Made by a program: the position numbers and the translations under genes
Assembly (NCBI RefSeq): GCF_022770205.1
Contig: NZ_JALEIK010000038.1
Coordinates: 37,816-101,815 of the forward strand
Direction: 5' to 3'
DNA length: 64,000 nucleotides
Origin: Helicobacter sp.
GTDB lineage: Bacteria; Campylobacterota; Campylobacteria; Campylobacterales; Helicobacteraceae
In this document: piece by piece, positions 27,814 through 36,955 of the stretch
How positions within the stretch are numbered: the first letter of the stretch is position 1
Layout: every line of letters begins with the position of its first letter
The notes under the pieces: generated by a model
The model's database searches: none
What the model saw: only the letters and a program-made list of their open reading frames with translations
What the model was told of the DNA's origin: nothing

Positions 27814-27890
27814 TTTCTTAGTTGTTTGAATTTCTTGCTTGTTAATTTCTTATTTTTTGAATTTATTGGCTTAGGTTTTTGACTTGTGAA
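27814..27890. repeat. Degenerate 14-17-base direct repeats
   Basis: Five rough units follow one another, beginning TTT(C/A)TT or TTTTT and mostly ending (T)GAA or TTAA: 27814-27830, 27831-27845, 27846-27861, 27862-27875 and 27876-27890. They run straight into the hairpin element at 27891. The 341-base gap from 27766 to 28106 holds these repeats, the hairpin element and the promoter of the next gene, and no coding sequence that I can support. Confidence 0.4.
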
Positions 27891-27986
27891 TCCTTTGCTT
27901 TTTAGATTTCATACGCAATAAGGAAGAAATCGCTTGTCGATTTCAGGTTCTCCTTTTCTTGTGTATGAAATTTAAAAAGTAAGGGA
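27891..27986 (+). repeat. Structured inverted-repeat element, copy 1
   Basis: A 96-base element. The outer arms, 27891-27914 and 27963-27986, pair over 24 positions: 21 Watson-Crick pairs and three G-T (G-U in RNA) pairs. The inner 48 bases hold a second helix, GAAATCG/CGATTTC, with a 5-base loop, and possible AAGGA/TCCTT pairing. A second copy at 54383-54479 has an almost identical interior and different but still paired stem tips. It may be a small noncoding RNA, an intercistronic mRNA structure or a palindromic mobile repeat. It lies downstream of modC, with the same orientation relative to neighbours as copy 2. Confidence 0.7.
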
Positions 27987-28068
27987 TTTTTAACTTTAAC
28001 TTAAATTGTGTTTGCGTAACCCTTTGGAATTTTAAATTTTAGATTCCATATTAGCCTTGAATTTGTGC

Positions 28069-28074
28069 TACAAT
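28069..28074 (+). promoter_or_regulatory. Putative -10 box of the phase-variable methyltransferase gene
   Basis: TACAAT lies 33 bases before the ATG at 28107; TAAGGAGAA is the ribosome site. The promoter looks intact, so the gene's switching is at translation through the G tract. Confidence 0.45.
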
Positions 28075-28106
28075 TGCGGCTTTGATTGAAGCGTTAAGGA
28101 GAATTT

Positions 28107-29665
28107 ATGGCAGTTTGGAGTGAAGGCTATTTTACAGATGTGGAATACACAAATTTTTATTACAGAGAATTAAGCCCTTTGGTTTTAAATCTTCATTTAA
28201 CAATGGCGGGATTTGCTATACCCTGCGGGGGGGGGGGGATATTTGCCCAAAGGATGGTTTTAGCTATTTAGAGCTTGCTTTTGGTTGTGGAGGGAGTATT
28301 AATATCCACGCTGCAACAACAAATGGAGAGTATGTCGGCACAGATTTTAATCCTAGTCAAGTTGCCATTGCAAAAAGTTATGTGCAATCTGCAAATATCA
28401 TACTCTATGAGGATAGCTTTAAGCAGCTTTTGGAGTGTTTTGAAAAAGAGCAACCACAATTTGACTATATTGTTTTTCACGGAATCTTTTCTTGGATTAG
28501 CCAAGAAAATCGCAACATTATTTTAGAGATTATCAGAAGGTTTTTAAAAGTTGGTGGTGTGGTGTATAATAGCTATAATTGTATGCCCGGGTGGTCGCCA
28601 AAATCCCCTACAAGAGAGCTTTTAGGGCTGTATAAAGAGTTAAATCACTCCGCAGAAATAGACACACAAGGGCTTGTGAAAAATACTCTAGCCTTTTTTG
28701 AAAGCTTTTTAGAGACTAAGCCCTTTTATGCAGAGCATTCCCCACAAAACAAGCAAATGCTAGAACATTTGAAAAGCCGTGATTTTACTTATGTTTCACA
28801 CGAGTATTTTAATCAAAACTGGGATTGTTTTTATTTCTATCAAGTAGCAAAGATGATGGAAGAGGCTAAATGTTCCTTTGCGACTGAAGGAAAGTTCCTT
28901 CATTATTTTGATGGTTATAATTTTAATGCGGATGCTATTGCATTTTTAAGCAAGATTCAAAACAGAATTTTTAAAGAACAACTAAAAGATTATTATCTCA
29001 ATCAGCAATTTAGACGCGACATTTATATTAAAGGTGCAAGAAGAATTAGTCAAAGGGAGGCTAAAGAGAGATTATCTAAGACATATTTTACACTGCTTAT
29101 GCCAATAACGCATTTTCAAGAAAAAATGCAATTTCCTTTAGGGGAAGCAAATTTGCAAAAAGATTTATACCAAGGAGTGTTAAAGTTTTTAGAAAAAGAC
29201 AATTATAAGGCAAAGAGCTTAGAAGAGATTATGGAAGCTTGTAAGATAGATTTTTTGCTTGCAAGTCAAGTGATATTTATCCTAGCAGAACAAGCAATGG
29301 TGCTTCCTGTGCAACCTGTTTCAAAAGAATTACAAGAGAGGGCTAGGGCGTATAATCTAGGTGTGTTAAAGAAACAAGGATTTAGTGCGGAATCCTCTTT
29401 GTTTATTGCAGCTCCTAGAATTGCTTCAGGGATTCTTGTTTCAAATGTGGAGCAAATTGTGATGCGCGCTTATTTACAAGGCAGTAAGAAAGAAACGGAA
29501 TTTGTGAATTATGTAATGCGTGCCTTTAAAGAGAATAATCAAGGTTTTATGAAAGATGGAAAGGTGCTAGAATCAGAAGCGGAAAACAAGGCGGCGATTA
29601 AAGAAGTGGTTAAAGAGTTTTTAGAAAAAGTGCCAATTTATAAAGTGCTTGGAATCTTAGAATAG
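28107..29665 (+). CDS. Phase-variable SAM methyltransferase with regulatory domain, OFF as read
   Basis: Would encode about 519 aa: an N-terminal class I methyltransferase (MAVWSEGYFTDVEYT..., then YLELAFGCGGSINIHAAT as the AdoMet motif) and a C-terminal methyltransferase regulatory domain, a pairing common in Helicobacter and Campylobacter. A run of 12 G (28227-28238) lies at codons 41-44. With 12 G, the frame from ATG 28107 hits TAG at 28269-28271; the rest of the protein is open in another frame from 28238 to 29665. With 10 or 13 G, the whole gene reads through. The target is unknown; flagellar or surface glycan methylation is a guess. No other damage is seen. Confidence 0.85.
28227..28238 (+). 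repeat. Poly-G contingency tract (12 G)
   Basis: Twelve consecutive G inside the 5' part of the methyltransferase gene; by far the longest homopolymer G run noticed in the window (the next is 7 G in livF). Slipped-strand errors here would switch the gene on and off. The count relates to this assembly and may differ between cells. Confidence 0.88.
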
Positions 29666-29712
29666 TATTGTTTGAAATATTATCTTTTTAGGGTGGCTTT
29701 ATTAAAAAATGC

Positions 29713-29718
29713 TACAAT
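29713..29718 (+). promoter_or_regulatory. Putative -10 box of the pyrD operon
   Basis: TACAAT lies 38 bases before the pyrD ATG; GAGGTGAA is the ribosome site. Confidence 0.4.
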
Positions 29719-29755
29719 TTTGGAATTTTAATCTGAAAATGAATTTAGAGGTGAA

Positions 29756-30820
29756 ATGCTACATTATCAGAATTTACGCCCTTTTCTCTTTAAACTTAAT
29801 GCAGAAGTAGCGCATAGCATTGTAGAGTATGTTTGTAAGATTGCTCCAAAGATTCCCTGTGCATTGCCTTATGTTGCAAAGCAGTCTTTTGTCTGCGATG
29901 CAATTTTAGAACAAGAAATTGATGGAATGCACTTTTATAATCCTGTGGGACTTGCAGCGGGATTTGATAAAAATGCTACAATGATAGAATCCCTTTGTGC
30001 ATTGGGGTTTTCGCATTTAGAGGTTGGAGCTGTAACGCCTTTGGCGCAAAGTGGGAATGAGAAGCCTAGACTCTGGCGGCATAGTAATGAAGAATCTCTC
30101 CAAAATGCAATGGGCTTTAATAATGATGGTGCAAATGCAGTGAGTATGCGTTTAGATGAGTGTTACCCCTTTGTTTTGCCGCTTGGTGTTAATATTGGCA
30201 AGAACAAATCTACAAGCCAAGAAGATGCAATAAAGGATTACACAGCACTAGCTAGGATTTTTAAGACAAACACAGATTATTTGAGTATTAATATCTCATC
30301 GCCCAATACGCCAAATTTGCGCAATTTGCAAAACGCAACTTTTATCAAAGAGTTATTCGGTGCATTGCGTGAGATTTATAAAAAGTCCATTTATTTAAAA
30401 ATCTCCCCTGATTTAAGGGTTGATGACGCATTGAGTTTAGTGGAATGCGCTATTGATAATGGAGCAAAAGGGATTATTGCCACAAACACAACGCTAGATT
30501 ATTCCCTTGTAACAAATTCTAAAGAAAAGGGTGGAATCTCAGGCAGAGTTTTAGCACCAAAAAGCCGTGAGATGTTAGAGCAAATCGCTAAATCTCTAAA
30601 GACAAAAAAGCGCAAAACAACGCTCATTAGTGTAGGTGGAATCGCAAATGCGCAAGAAGCGTATGAAAGAATTCGTTTAGGGGCAAATCTCGTGCAAGTC
30701 TTTAGCGCGATGGTTTTTGAAGGACCAAGTCTAGTTAAAAACATTAATATGGGCTTAAAAGAGTTTTTAGAACGCGATGGGTTTAATCATATTAGCGAAG
30801 CAGTGGGTGTGGATTTATGA
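29756..30820 (+). CDS. pyrD: Dihydroorotate dehydrogenase (quinone), class 2
   Basis: Membrane-associated flavoenzyme of pyrimidine synthesis that passes electrons to quinone. The 354-aa protein has the class 2 N-terminal extension, VGLAAGFDKNATMIESL, the GAVTPLAQSGNEKPRL motif, INISSPNTPNLRNLQ with the catalytic Ser context, LKISPDL, IATNTTLDY and the FMN phosphate-binding ISVGGIANAQEAYERI. It heads a run pyrD-M16-dapA-SDR-pgsA-rseP with overlapping or near-adjacent genes, the same order as in H. pylori for its first part. Confidence 0.96.
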   Translation: MLHYQNLRPFLFKLNAEVAHSIVEYVCKIAPKIPCALPYVAKQSFVCDAILEQEIDGMHFYNPVGLAAGFDKNATMIESLCALGFSHLEVGAVTPLAQSGNEKPRLWRHSNEESLQNAMGFNNDGANAVSMRLDECYPFVLPLGVNIGKNKSTSQEDAIKDYTALARIFKTNTDYLSINISSPNTPNLRNLQNATFIKELFGALREIYKKSIYLKISPDLRVDDALSLVECAIDNGAKGIIATNTTLDYSLVTNSKEKGGISGRVLAPKSREMLEQIAKSLKTKKRKTTLISVGGIANAQEAYERIRLGANLVQVFSAMVFEGPSLVKNINMGLKEFLERDGFNHISEAVGVDL

Positions 30821-32151
30821 AAATGTTGCGTATAATTTTTGCATTTTTTTGCGTGGAAATATTTTTTGTAGGAGTTTTAATGGCAGAGAATGGAGCAGTA
30901 AAATCTGTGCTTCCTAAGCATTACAGAAGCGTGTTAAAGAATGGTTTAGAAGTGGTGATTATTCCTTTAAAAAACCAAAGTGGAGTGATTACAACAGATG
31001 TGTTTTATAAGGTAGGCAGTCGCAATGAAGTGATGGGAAAAAGCGGAATTGCGCATATGTTAGAGCATTTAAATTTTAAATCCACAAAAAATTTAGAGGC
31101 TGGTGAGTTTGATAAGGTGGTTAAGGGTTATGGTGGGGCTACAAATGCTTACACAGGTTTTGATTACACGCATTATTACATTAAATCTAGTGCGCAAAAT
31201 TTAGACAAATCCCTAGAGCTTTTTGCGGAGCTTATGCAAAATTTAAGTCTTAAGGATTCTGAGTTTCAACCTGAACGCAATGTTGTAGCAGAGGAGCGTT
31301 TGTGGAGAACAGATAATAATCCTATGGGATATTTGTATTTTAGACTTTTTAATACCGCTTTTGTGTATCACCCTTACCATTGGACGCCTATTGGTTTTAT
31401 GGACGACATTAGAAATTGGAGCATTGAGGATATAAAGGCGTTTCATAGCATTTATTATCAGCCAAAAAATGCTGCAATTGTGATTGCTGGCGATGTGGAT
31501 GAAAAAGAAGCATTAAAGGCGGTTAAAAAGCATTTTGAAGGGATTAAAAATACAAAAGAGATTCCACAATCTGTGTATATGCAAGAGCCAAAGCAAGATG
31601 GGCAAAGGCGTGTGCAAGTCCATCGCCAAAGTGAGATTGAAGTGCTAGCACTTGGCTATAAGATTCCACCTTTTAATCACAAAGATCAAATTGCTCTAAG
31701 TGCTCTAAGTGAGATTTTAAGCGGGGGTGAAAGTAGTCAGCTTGTGCGTGAAATTGTGGATAAAAAGCGACTAGCAGCTGAGGTGTATGCGTATAATATG
31801 GATTTAGTGGATGAGGGATTATTTATTTTTATGGCGATTGCAAATTCTGGAATAAAGTTAGAAAACATAGAAAAGGCGGTTTTGCAAGAGATTGAGAAAA
31901 TCAAGCAAGGTAAGATTAAAGAAGCCGATTTGCAAAAGGTTAAGACAAATATGCGTGCAAATTTTTTATACGACTTAGAATCTAGCACTGGTGTGGCAAA
32001 TCTTTTTGGTAGCTATCTTGCGCGTGGGGATTTGGAGAGTTTATTGCATTTTGAAGAAGCCTTTGAAAACCTTTCTTTAAAAGATGTGATTGCAGTGGCA
32101 CAAAAATATTTTACATCAGAGAATGCGACAATTCTAACCCTAACGAAATAA
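30817..32151 (+). CDS. M16 family zinc metalloprotease (PqqE/YmxG-like)
   Basis: A 444-aa exported protease with a signal peptide (hydrophobic residues 4-22, cleavage near LMAEN). It carries the inverted zinc motif HxxEH in [11 protein letters not shown] about residue 78, with the downstream Glu expected about 75 residues on (NVVAEERLW). The second half is the inactive M16 repeat ([14 protein letters not shown], then [14 protein letters not shown]). H. pylori has this gene, annotated pqqE, between pyrD and dapA as here. Its ATG overlaps the pyrD stop by 4 bases. The substrate is unknown. Confidence 0.9.
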   Translation: MKMLRIIFAFFCVEIFFVGVLMAENGAVKSVLPKHYRSVLKNGLEVVIIPLKNQSGVITTDVFYKVGSRNEVMGKSGIAHMLEHLNFKSTKNLEAGEFDKVVKGYGGATNAYTGFDYTHYYIKSSAQNLDKSLELFAELMQNLSLKDSEFQPERNVVAEERLWRTDNNPMGYLYFRLFNTAFVYHPYHWTPIGFMDDIRNWSIEDIKAFHSIYYQPKNAAIVIAGDVDEKEALKAVKKHFEGIKNTKEIPQSVYMQEPKQDGQRRVQVHRQSEIEVLALGYKIPPFNHKDQIALSALSEILSGGESSQLVREIVDKKRLAAEVYAYNMDLVDEGLFIFMAIANSGIKLENIEKAVLQEIEKIKQGKIKEADLQKVKTNMRANFLYDLESSTGVANLFGSYLARGDLESLLHFEEAFENLSLKDVIAVAQKYFTSENATILTLTK

Positions 32152-32159
32152 GGAAATGT

Positions 32160-33056
32160 ATGCAAGTAAAAAATCCAATTGAAGGTGCAATGACAGCATT
32201 AGTAACGCCTTTTAAAAATGGGGTTCTTGATTTAGAAACTTATGCAAGTTTAATAAAGCGACAGATTTGCAATGGAATTGATGCCCTTATTCCTGTTGGC
32301 ACAACAGGAGAGAGTGCAACACTAAGCCATAAAGAGCATAAAGAGTGCATTGAAGTGGCAGTGAGTGTGTGTAGGGATTCTAATATTAAAGTTCTAGCAG
32401 GGGCGGGGAGTAATTCCACGCAAGAAGCCATTGAGTTAGCAAAATTTGCGCAAAGTTGTGGAGCAGATGCGATTTTATGCGTTACGCCTTATTATAATAA
32501 ACCCACACAAGAGGGATTGTTTCAGCACTACAAAGCCGTTGCAAATGCAGTGGAAATCCCTTTAATGCTTTATAATGTCCCAAGTCGCACAGGGGTGAGT
32601 TTAGAGAGTGCTACGATTTTGCGCTTATTTGAGGAAGTGTCAAATGTTTATGGTATCAAAGAAGCAAGTGGGAGCATTGAAAAAGTGATTGATTTAAACG
32701 CACAAGCGGAGGATTTGTGTATTGTTAGTGGTGAAGATGTGATTAATTATCCTATTCTTAGTTGCGGAGGAAGGGGTGTGATTTCTGTAACTTCAAATCT
32801 TTTACCCAATAAAATTGCAGAGCTTACACACGCTCTTTTAAAAGAGCAAAACTACACTTTAGCAAAGCAAATTAATAATGGGCTGTATGCAATCAATAAG
32901 GCACTTTTTATAGAGAGCAATCCCATTCCCATTAAAGCAGCAATGTATTTAAGCGGACTTTTAAAAACTTTAGAATACCGCTTGCCATTAGTAGAGCCAA
33001 ATCTAAAGAATATGCAGTTTTTAGAAGAAATTTTAAAACAATACGAGGTGGTTTAA
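32160..33056 (+). CDS. dapA: 4-hydroxy-tetrahydrodipicolinate synthase
   Basis: First committed step of the diaminopimelate/lysine branch, supplying peptidoglycan. The 298-aa protein has [51 protein letters not shown] with the catalytic Tyr, and the Schiff-base Lys in [16 protein letters not shown] precedes the ATG. It shares one base with the following SDR gene. Confidence 0.97.
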   Translation: MQVKNPIEGAMTALVTPFKNGVLDLETYASLIKRQICNGIDALIPVGTTGESATLSHKEHKECIEVAVSVCRDSNIKVLAGAGSNSTQEAIELAKFAQSCGADAILCVTPYYNKPTQEGLFQHYKAVANAVEIPLMLYNVPSRTGVSLESATILRLFEEVSNVYGIKEASGSIEKVIDLNAQAEDLCIVSGEDVINYPILSCGGRGVISVTSNLLPNKIAELTHALLKEQNYTLAKQINNGLYAINKALFIESNPIPIKAAMYLSGLLKTLEYRLPLVEPNLKNMQFLEEILKQYEVV

Positions 33057-33838
33057 TGATGGAAAATTTTAAAGCAAAGACATTAGTGATTAGTGGCGCG
33101 ACGCGTGGAATTGGCAGGGCGATTTTATACCGCTTTGCGCAAAAGGGTGTGAATATCGCATTTACCTATAATAAAAATGCAGAGGAAGCCCAAAATATCA
33201 TCAAAGATGTGGAATCCAAATATGGAATTAAGGCTAAGGCGTATGCACTCAATGTTCTTGAGCCTGAAACTTATAAGGATTTATTTTTGCAAATTGATGC
33301 AGATTTTGAGCGCGTGGATTTTTTTATTAGTAATGCAATTATTTATGGTAAAAGCGTTGTAGGGGGCTTTGCGCCATTTATGCGCCTTAAGCCTAAAGGC
33401 TTAAATAATATCTATACAGCAACGGTGCTTGCCTTTGTCGTAGGAGCACAAGAAGCAGCAAAAAGAATGCAAAAAGTAGGCGGTGGAAGCATTATTTCTT
33501 TAAGTTCAACAGGGAATTTAGTGTATATGCCAAATTATGCAGGACACGGAAATTCTAAAAATGCAGTGGAAACGATGGTAAAATATGCAGCAATGGAGCT
33601 AGGAGAGTTTAATATCCGTGTGAATGCTGTAAGTGGCGGTCCTATTGATACAGATGCGCTAAAAGCCTTCCCAGATTATGCTGAGATTAAAGCAGCAGTG
33701 GAATCCCAAAGCCCGCTTAATCGTATGGGGCAGCCAAGCGATATTGCAGGGGCTTGTTTATTTTTGTGTGATGGTGATGCTAGTGCGTGGCTAACAGGGC
33801 AGACAATTGTCATTGATGGGGGAACAAGCTTTAAATAG
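33056..33838 (+). CDS. Short-chain dehydrogenase with ENR-type YX6K motif
   Basis: A 260-aa SDR-fold oxidoreductase. The N-terminal nucleotide motif is GATRGIGRA, and the active site reads NYAGHGNSK, a Tyr followed by six residues and Lys. That spacing is typical of enoyl-ACP reductases of the FabI/FabL type, while ordinary SDRs have YxxxK. The remaining motifs, NAVSGGPIDTDAL and LTGQTIVIDGG, also fit FabL-like proteins. H. pylori has an SDR (annotated hdhA) at this place. A role in fatty-acid elongation is therefore possible, but unproven. An alternative start is the ATG 3 bases later. Confidence 0.8.
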   Translation: MMENFKAKTLVISGATRGIGRAILYRFAQKGVNIAFTYNKNAEEAQNIIKDVESKYGIKAKAYALNVLEPETYKDLFLQIDADFERVDFFISNAIIYGKSVVGGFAPFMRLKPKGLNNIYTATVLAFVVGAQEAAKRMQKVGGGSIISLSSTGNLVYMPNYAGHGNSKNAVETMVKYAAMELGEFNIRVNAVSGGPIDTDALKAFPDYAEIKAAVESQSPLNRMGQPSDIAGACLFLCDGDASAWLTGQTIVIDGGTSFK

Positions 33839-33846
33839 GCAATGGT

Positions 33847-34392
33847 ATGTTAAAGTTAGAATCCTTACCAAATTTTTTAACAATTCTGCGTATTGCTTTC
33901 TCTTTTTTGCTTTTGGTAATTATTCTTTATGGGAATTGGATTTTGCCACCTCCCATTCATCCAAGTTGGATTAACTATTTTGCGTGTTTGGTGTTTTGTG
34001 TTGCAAGCATTACGGATTTTTTTGACGGATTTATTGCGCGCACCTTTAAGGCAGAAAGTGTTTTTGGTGAGATTTTTGATCCCTTAGCAGATAAACTTTT
34101 AATGCTAGCAGCTTTGCTTGGATTGCTAGTTTTAGGCAGGGCTGATGTGTGGGCGGTGTTTTTGATTTTAAGCAGAGAGTTTTTTATTACCGGTTTGCGC
34201 GTTGTTGCAGCAAGCAAGGGAATCAAAGTTGCTGCGTCAAATTTAGGCAAATACAAAACAGGATTGCAAATTACAGCCATTGCATTTTTGCTAATGGATT
34301 ATTCCTTTGGCAATGCTACGCTTTGGCTTGCAGTGCTTTTAACGCTGTATTCAGGCTATGGTTATGTAAAAATGTATGTAAAGGCTAGGTAA
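33847..34392 (+). CDS. pgsA: CDP-diacylglycerol-glycerol-3-phosphate 3-phosphatidyltransferase
   Basis: Inner-membrane enzyme making phosphatidylglycerol phosphate. The 181-aa protein has four or so hydrophobic helices and the CDP-alcohol phosphatidyltransferase motif in TDFFDGFIARTFKAESVFG followed by EIFDPLADK, with all conserved acidic residues. N-terminal LPNFLTILRIAFSF is typical. It overlaps rseP by one base. Confidence 0.94.
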   Translation: MLKLESLPNFLTILRIAFSFLLLVIILYGNWILPPPIHPSWINYFACLVFCVASITDFFDGFIARTFKAESVFGEIFDPLADKLLMLAALLGLLVLGRADVWAVFLILSREFFITGLRVVAASKGIKVAASNLGKYKTGLQITAIAFLLMDYSFGNATLWLAVLLTLYSGYGYVKMYVKAR

Positions 34393-35462
34393 TGGGATTA
34401 ATTGGTGCAGTTTTAGTGCTTTCTTTTTTGATATTTTTTCACGAGCTAGGGCATTTTTTAGCCGCAAAGTTTTTTGGCGTGAAAGTAGAAGCCTTTAGCA
34501 TTGGTTTTGGGAAGCAACGCTTGTGGAAAAAGAAAATTGGCGATACAGAATATTCCTTGCGTCCAATTCCTTTAGGTGGCTTTGTGCAGCTTAAGGGACA
34601 GAGTGATATTGACCCAAGATTGCGCAATAGCGACTCTGATAGCTTATATGGAATCGCACATTGGAAGCGTTTGGTGATTTTAGCAGCAGGTTCGTCTTTT
34701 AATCTGCTTTTAGCCTTTTTGCTTTTTGTTGCGATTGGATTAATGGGTAAAAATGAGCTAGCCCCAATTGTTGGGAAGGTGGAATCTAATATGCCAGCAA
34801 GTTTAGCAGGGCTAAAAAGTGGTGATGAGATTGTGGCAATTAATGGAGAAAAAATTCGCACTTGGGGGGCTTTAAATAGCGCAATAGCAGAATCTAAAGG
34901 TGCGCTTGAAATTGTCTTTTTGCGTGCAAATAAAGAATATGAAACAACAATCACGCCACAATTTGGCACTTCTAAAAATCTCTTTGGAGAGAGTATTGAG
35001 CGCCCTTTACTTGGGATTGGTGCAAGTGGTGAAGTGCGTGTGGTGTCTTATGGTATTTTGGATTCTATCTTTTATGGCTTGAGAGAAACAAAAGAGTCTA
35101 GCAAGCTTATTTTGCAAAGCATTGAAAAAATGTTAGTGGGTGTTGTGCCTTTAAGTGAAGTGGGGGGCGTGGTTTCCATTGTTAGCATCACAAAGAAGGC
35201 AACAGAGCTTGGAATCGTAACGCTCTTTGCTTTTAGTGCGCTCATTTCTGTGAATCTTGGAATCTTAAATTTGCTCCCAATTCCTGCATTAGATGGCGGA
35301 CACATTCTTTTTACGCTTTATGAGATGATTAGTAAAAAAATCCCTACCCAAGAAACACTTTATCGCTTGAGTATGGCAGGGTGGATAGTGCTTTTAGGAC
35401 TGATGGGGCTTGGCTTGTATAATGATGTTTTAAGAATCATTAATGGCACAATGCCCTTTTAA
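34392..35462 (+). CDS. rseP: Site-2-type zinc metalloprotease RseP (M50)
   Basis: Intramembrane protease of 356 aa. The active-site helix FFHELGHFLAAK lies near the N-terminus and the third zinc ligand is in LNLLPIPALDGGH near residue 295. A single PDZ domain (KVESNMPASLAGLKSGDEIVAING) lies between. It has about four membrane helices. In E. coli RseP cleaves anti-sigma factors and leftover signal peptides; the substrate here is unknown. The gene shares one base with pgsA and is followed 9 bases later by the YggS-like gene. Confidence 0.93.
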   Translation: MGLIGAVLVLSFLIFFHELGHFLAAKFFGVKVEAFSIGFGKQRLWKKKIGDTEYSLRPIPLGGFVQLKGQSDIDPRLRNSDSDSLYGIAHWKRLVILAAGSSFNLLLAFLLFVAIGLMGKNELAPIVGKVESNMPASLAGLKSGDEIVAINGEKIRTWGALNSAIAESKGALEIVFLRANKEYETTITPQFGTSKNLFGESIERPLLGIGASGEVRVVSYGILDSIFYGLRETKESSKLILQSIEKMLVGVVPLSEVGGVVSIVSITKKATELGIVTLFAFSALISVNLGILNLLPIPALDGGHILFTLYEMISKKIPTQETLYRLSMAGWIVLLGLMGLGLYNDVLRIINGTMPF

Positions 35463-35471
35463 AGGAACGCA

Positions 35472-36140
35472 ATGCAAGAGCGGTTAAATCAAAATTTATT
35501 AGAAGCAATTGAGAGAATTGAAAAGGCAAGGATTGCTGTGGATAGAAGGCGTATTGTGCAATTAGTTGCTGTGAGTAAATACTCCACACAAGAAGAGATT
35601 GCCGCTTTGTATGCTTGCGGACAAAGGGCGTTTGGAGAAAATAAAGTGCAGGATTTGCAGCAAAAAGCAAGCGCATTAGAAGCATTGCCGCTAGAGTGGC
35701 ATTTTATCGGCTCTTTGCAGAGTAATAAAATCAACGCCCTTTTGCAACTTAAGCCTTATTTGTTGCAAAGTTTGCATTCTTTAGAGTTAGCGCAAGCCTT
35801 GCAATCACGCTTAGAGCGAGAAAACCAACATTTAAATGCGCTTTTGCAAATCAATAGTGCAAAGGAGATTAGCAAAAGTGGATTTATGCCTGAAGTTGCT
35901 TTAGAGATGTATGCAAGGATTCAAGAAGAGTGTAGGAATATTAAGCTGTGTGGGCTTATGAGTATTGGAGCGCATACGGACGATAAAGCAGTGGTGCAAA
36001 AAAGTTTTGAGAGAATACAGAATCTTTTTTCACAAATCAAAGGTGCAGAAGTGCTTAGTATGGGAATGAGTGGGGACTTTGAAGTCGCTATTGCGTGTGG
36101 GAGCAATTGTGTGCGTCTTGGAAGCACGCTATTTAAATGA
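35472..36140 (+). CDS. YggS/PLPBP-family PLP homeostasis protein
   Basis: A 222-aa TIM-barrel PLP-binding protein without known catalysis that helps control free PLP and amino-acid pools. The PLP lysine is in VAVSKYSTQEEI about residue 36. FGENKVQDL, EWHFIGSLQSNKI and the C-terminal SMGMSGDFEVAIACGSNCVRLGSTLF are the usual family motifs. It closes the pyrD-rseP run and converges with trpA. Confidence 0.92.
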   Translation: MQERLNQNLLEAIERIEKARIAVDRRRIVQLVAVSKYSTQEEIAALYACGQRAFGENKVQDLQQKASALEALPLEWHFIGSLQSNKINALLQLKPYLLQSLHSLELAQALQSRLERENQHLNALLQINSAKEISKSGFMPEVALEMYARIQEECRNIKLCGLMSIGAHTDDKAVVQKSFERIQNLFSQIKGAEVLSMGMSGDFEVAIACGSNCVRLGSTLFK

Positions 36141-36176
36141 TGTGGTTGAAACTCTGTAATTGATTACAAGGAAACT

Positions 36177-36953
36177 TTAAATCCCTAAAAGATGTCGCGT
36201 GAAAGAATATAAGGAATCCTTAAGGGCTGTGGAATCTTCTGTGCTTTGGCAAAGCTCTGCGATGTGGCGCACAAAGGCAGTGCCAACAACAGCGATTGGC
36301 ACAATGCCGCGTAAATTTTGGATTTGCTCTTTGTTTTGGATTCCAAATCCTAATGCAATTAATTGATTGCAATTCTCTTTCACTAGGGCAATATAATCTA
36401 ATAAGTTTTGGTTAATTGTGGTTGTATCGCCTGTGATTCCATTGCGTGCAATGGCATAAATAATCTCTCCGCTAGCTTTGCTTAAGGTGCGCATACGCTT
36501 TGGAGTTGTAAAGGGTGCAATTAGAGCAATATTTTCAAGCCCTACTCTTTTGCTATATCTAAAAAGATTCTCATCATTTTGTAGGGATAAATCAGGAATA
36601 ATTAGCCCATAAATACCTATTTCTTTAGCTTTTTGTAAAAACTTCTTAATCCCATAGCAAAATAAAATATTCCCATAAGTCATAATAAGAAGTTTTGTGT
36701 GGCAATTGTGTGTTTTTAGCTTTCCTTGTAGTTCTTTGATGAAATGGAATCCTAAATCTGTGTTAAAGCCATTTTGTAGTGCTATTTTGCAGGCATTGGT
36801 AATTACGATTCCATCAGCATTAGGATCAGAGAAGGGAAATTGTATCTCCAAATACTTCGCTCCTCCTAATGCAATTCCAACTGCTGCATCTAGGCTTTGC
36901 TTAAAGTTTGGAAAGCCTGCTACAATATGTCCCATTAATGCAATGTTTTCCAT
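36177..36953 (-). CDS. trpA: Tryptophan synthase alpha subunit
   Basis: Cleaves indole-3-glycerol phosphate and channels indole to TrpB. The 258-aa protein has the EIQFPFSDPNADG segment with catalytic Glu/Asp, LLIMTYGNILF and the phosphate-binding LGFGIQNKEQI. The usual GVTG loop reads GITGDTTT here. I start at ATG 36953, which has AAGGA 5-6 bases upstream inside the trpB end, not at the longer in-frame start. It is the second gene of a minus-strand trpBA pair. Confidence 0.93.
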   Translation of the reverse strand: MENIALMGHIVAGFPNFKQSLDAAVGIALGGAKYLEIQFPFSDPNADGIVITNACKIALQNGFNTDLGFHFIKELQGKLKTHNCHTKLLIMTYGNILFCYGIKKFLQKAKEIGIYGLIIPDLSLQNDENLFRYSKRVGLENIALIAPFTTPKRMRTLSKASGEIIYAIARNGITGDTTTINQNLLDYIALVKENCNQLIALGFGIQNKEQIQNLRGIVPIAVVGTAFVRHIAELCQSTEDSTALKDSLYSFTRHLLGI

Positions 36954-36955
36954 AG

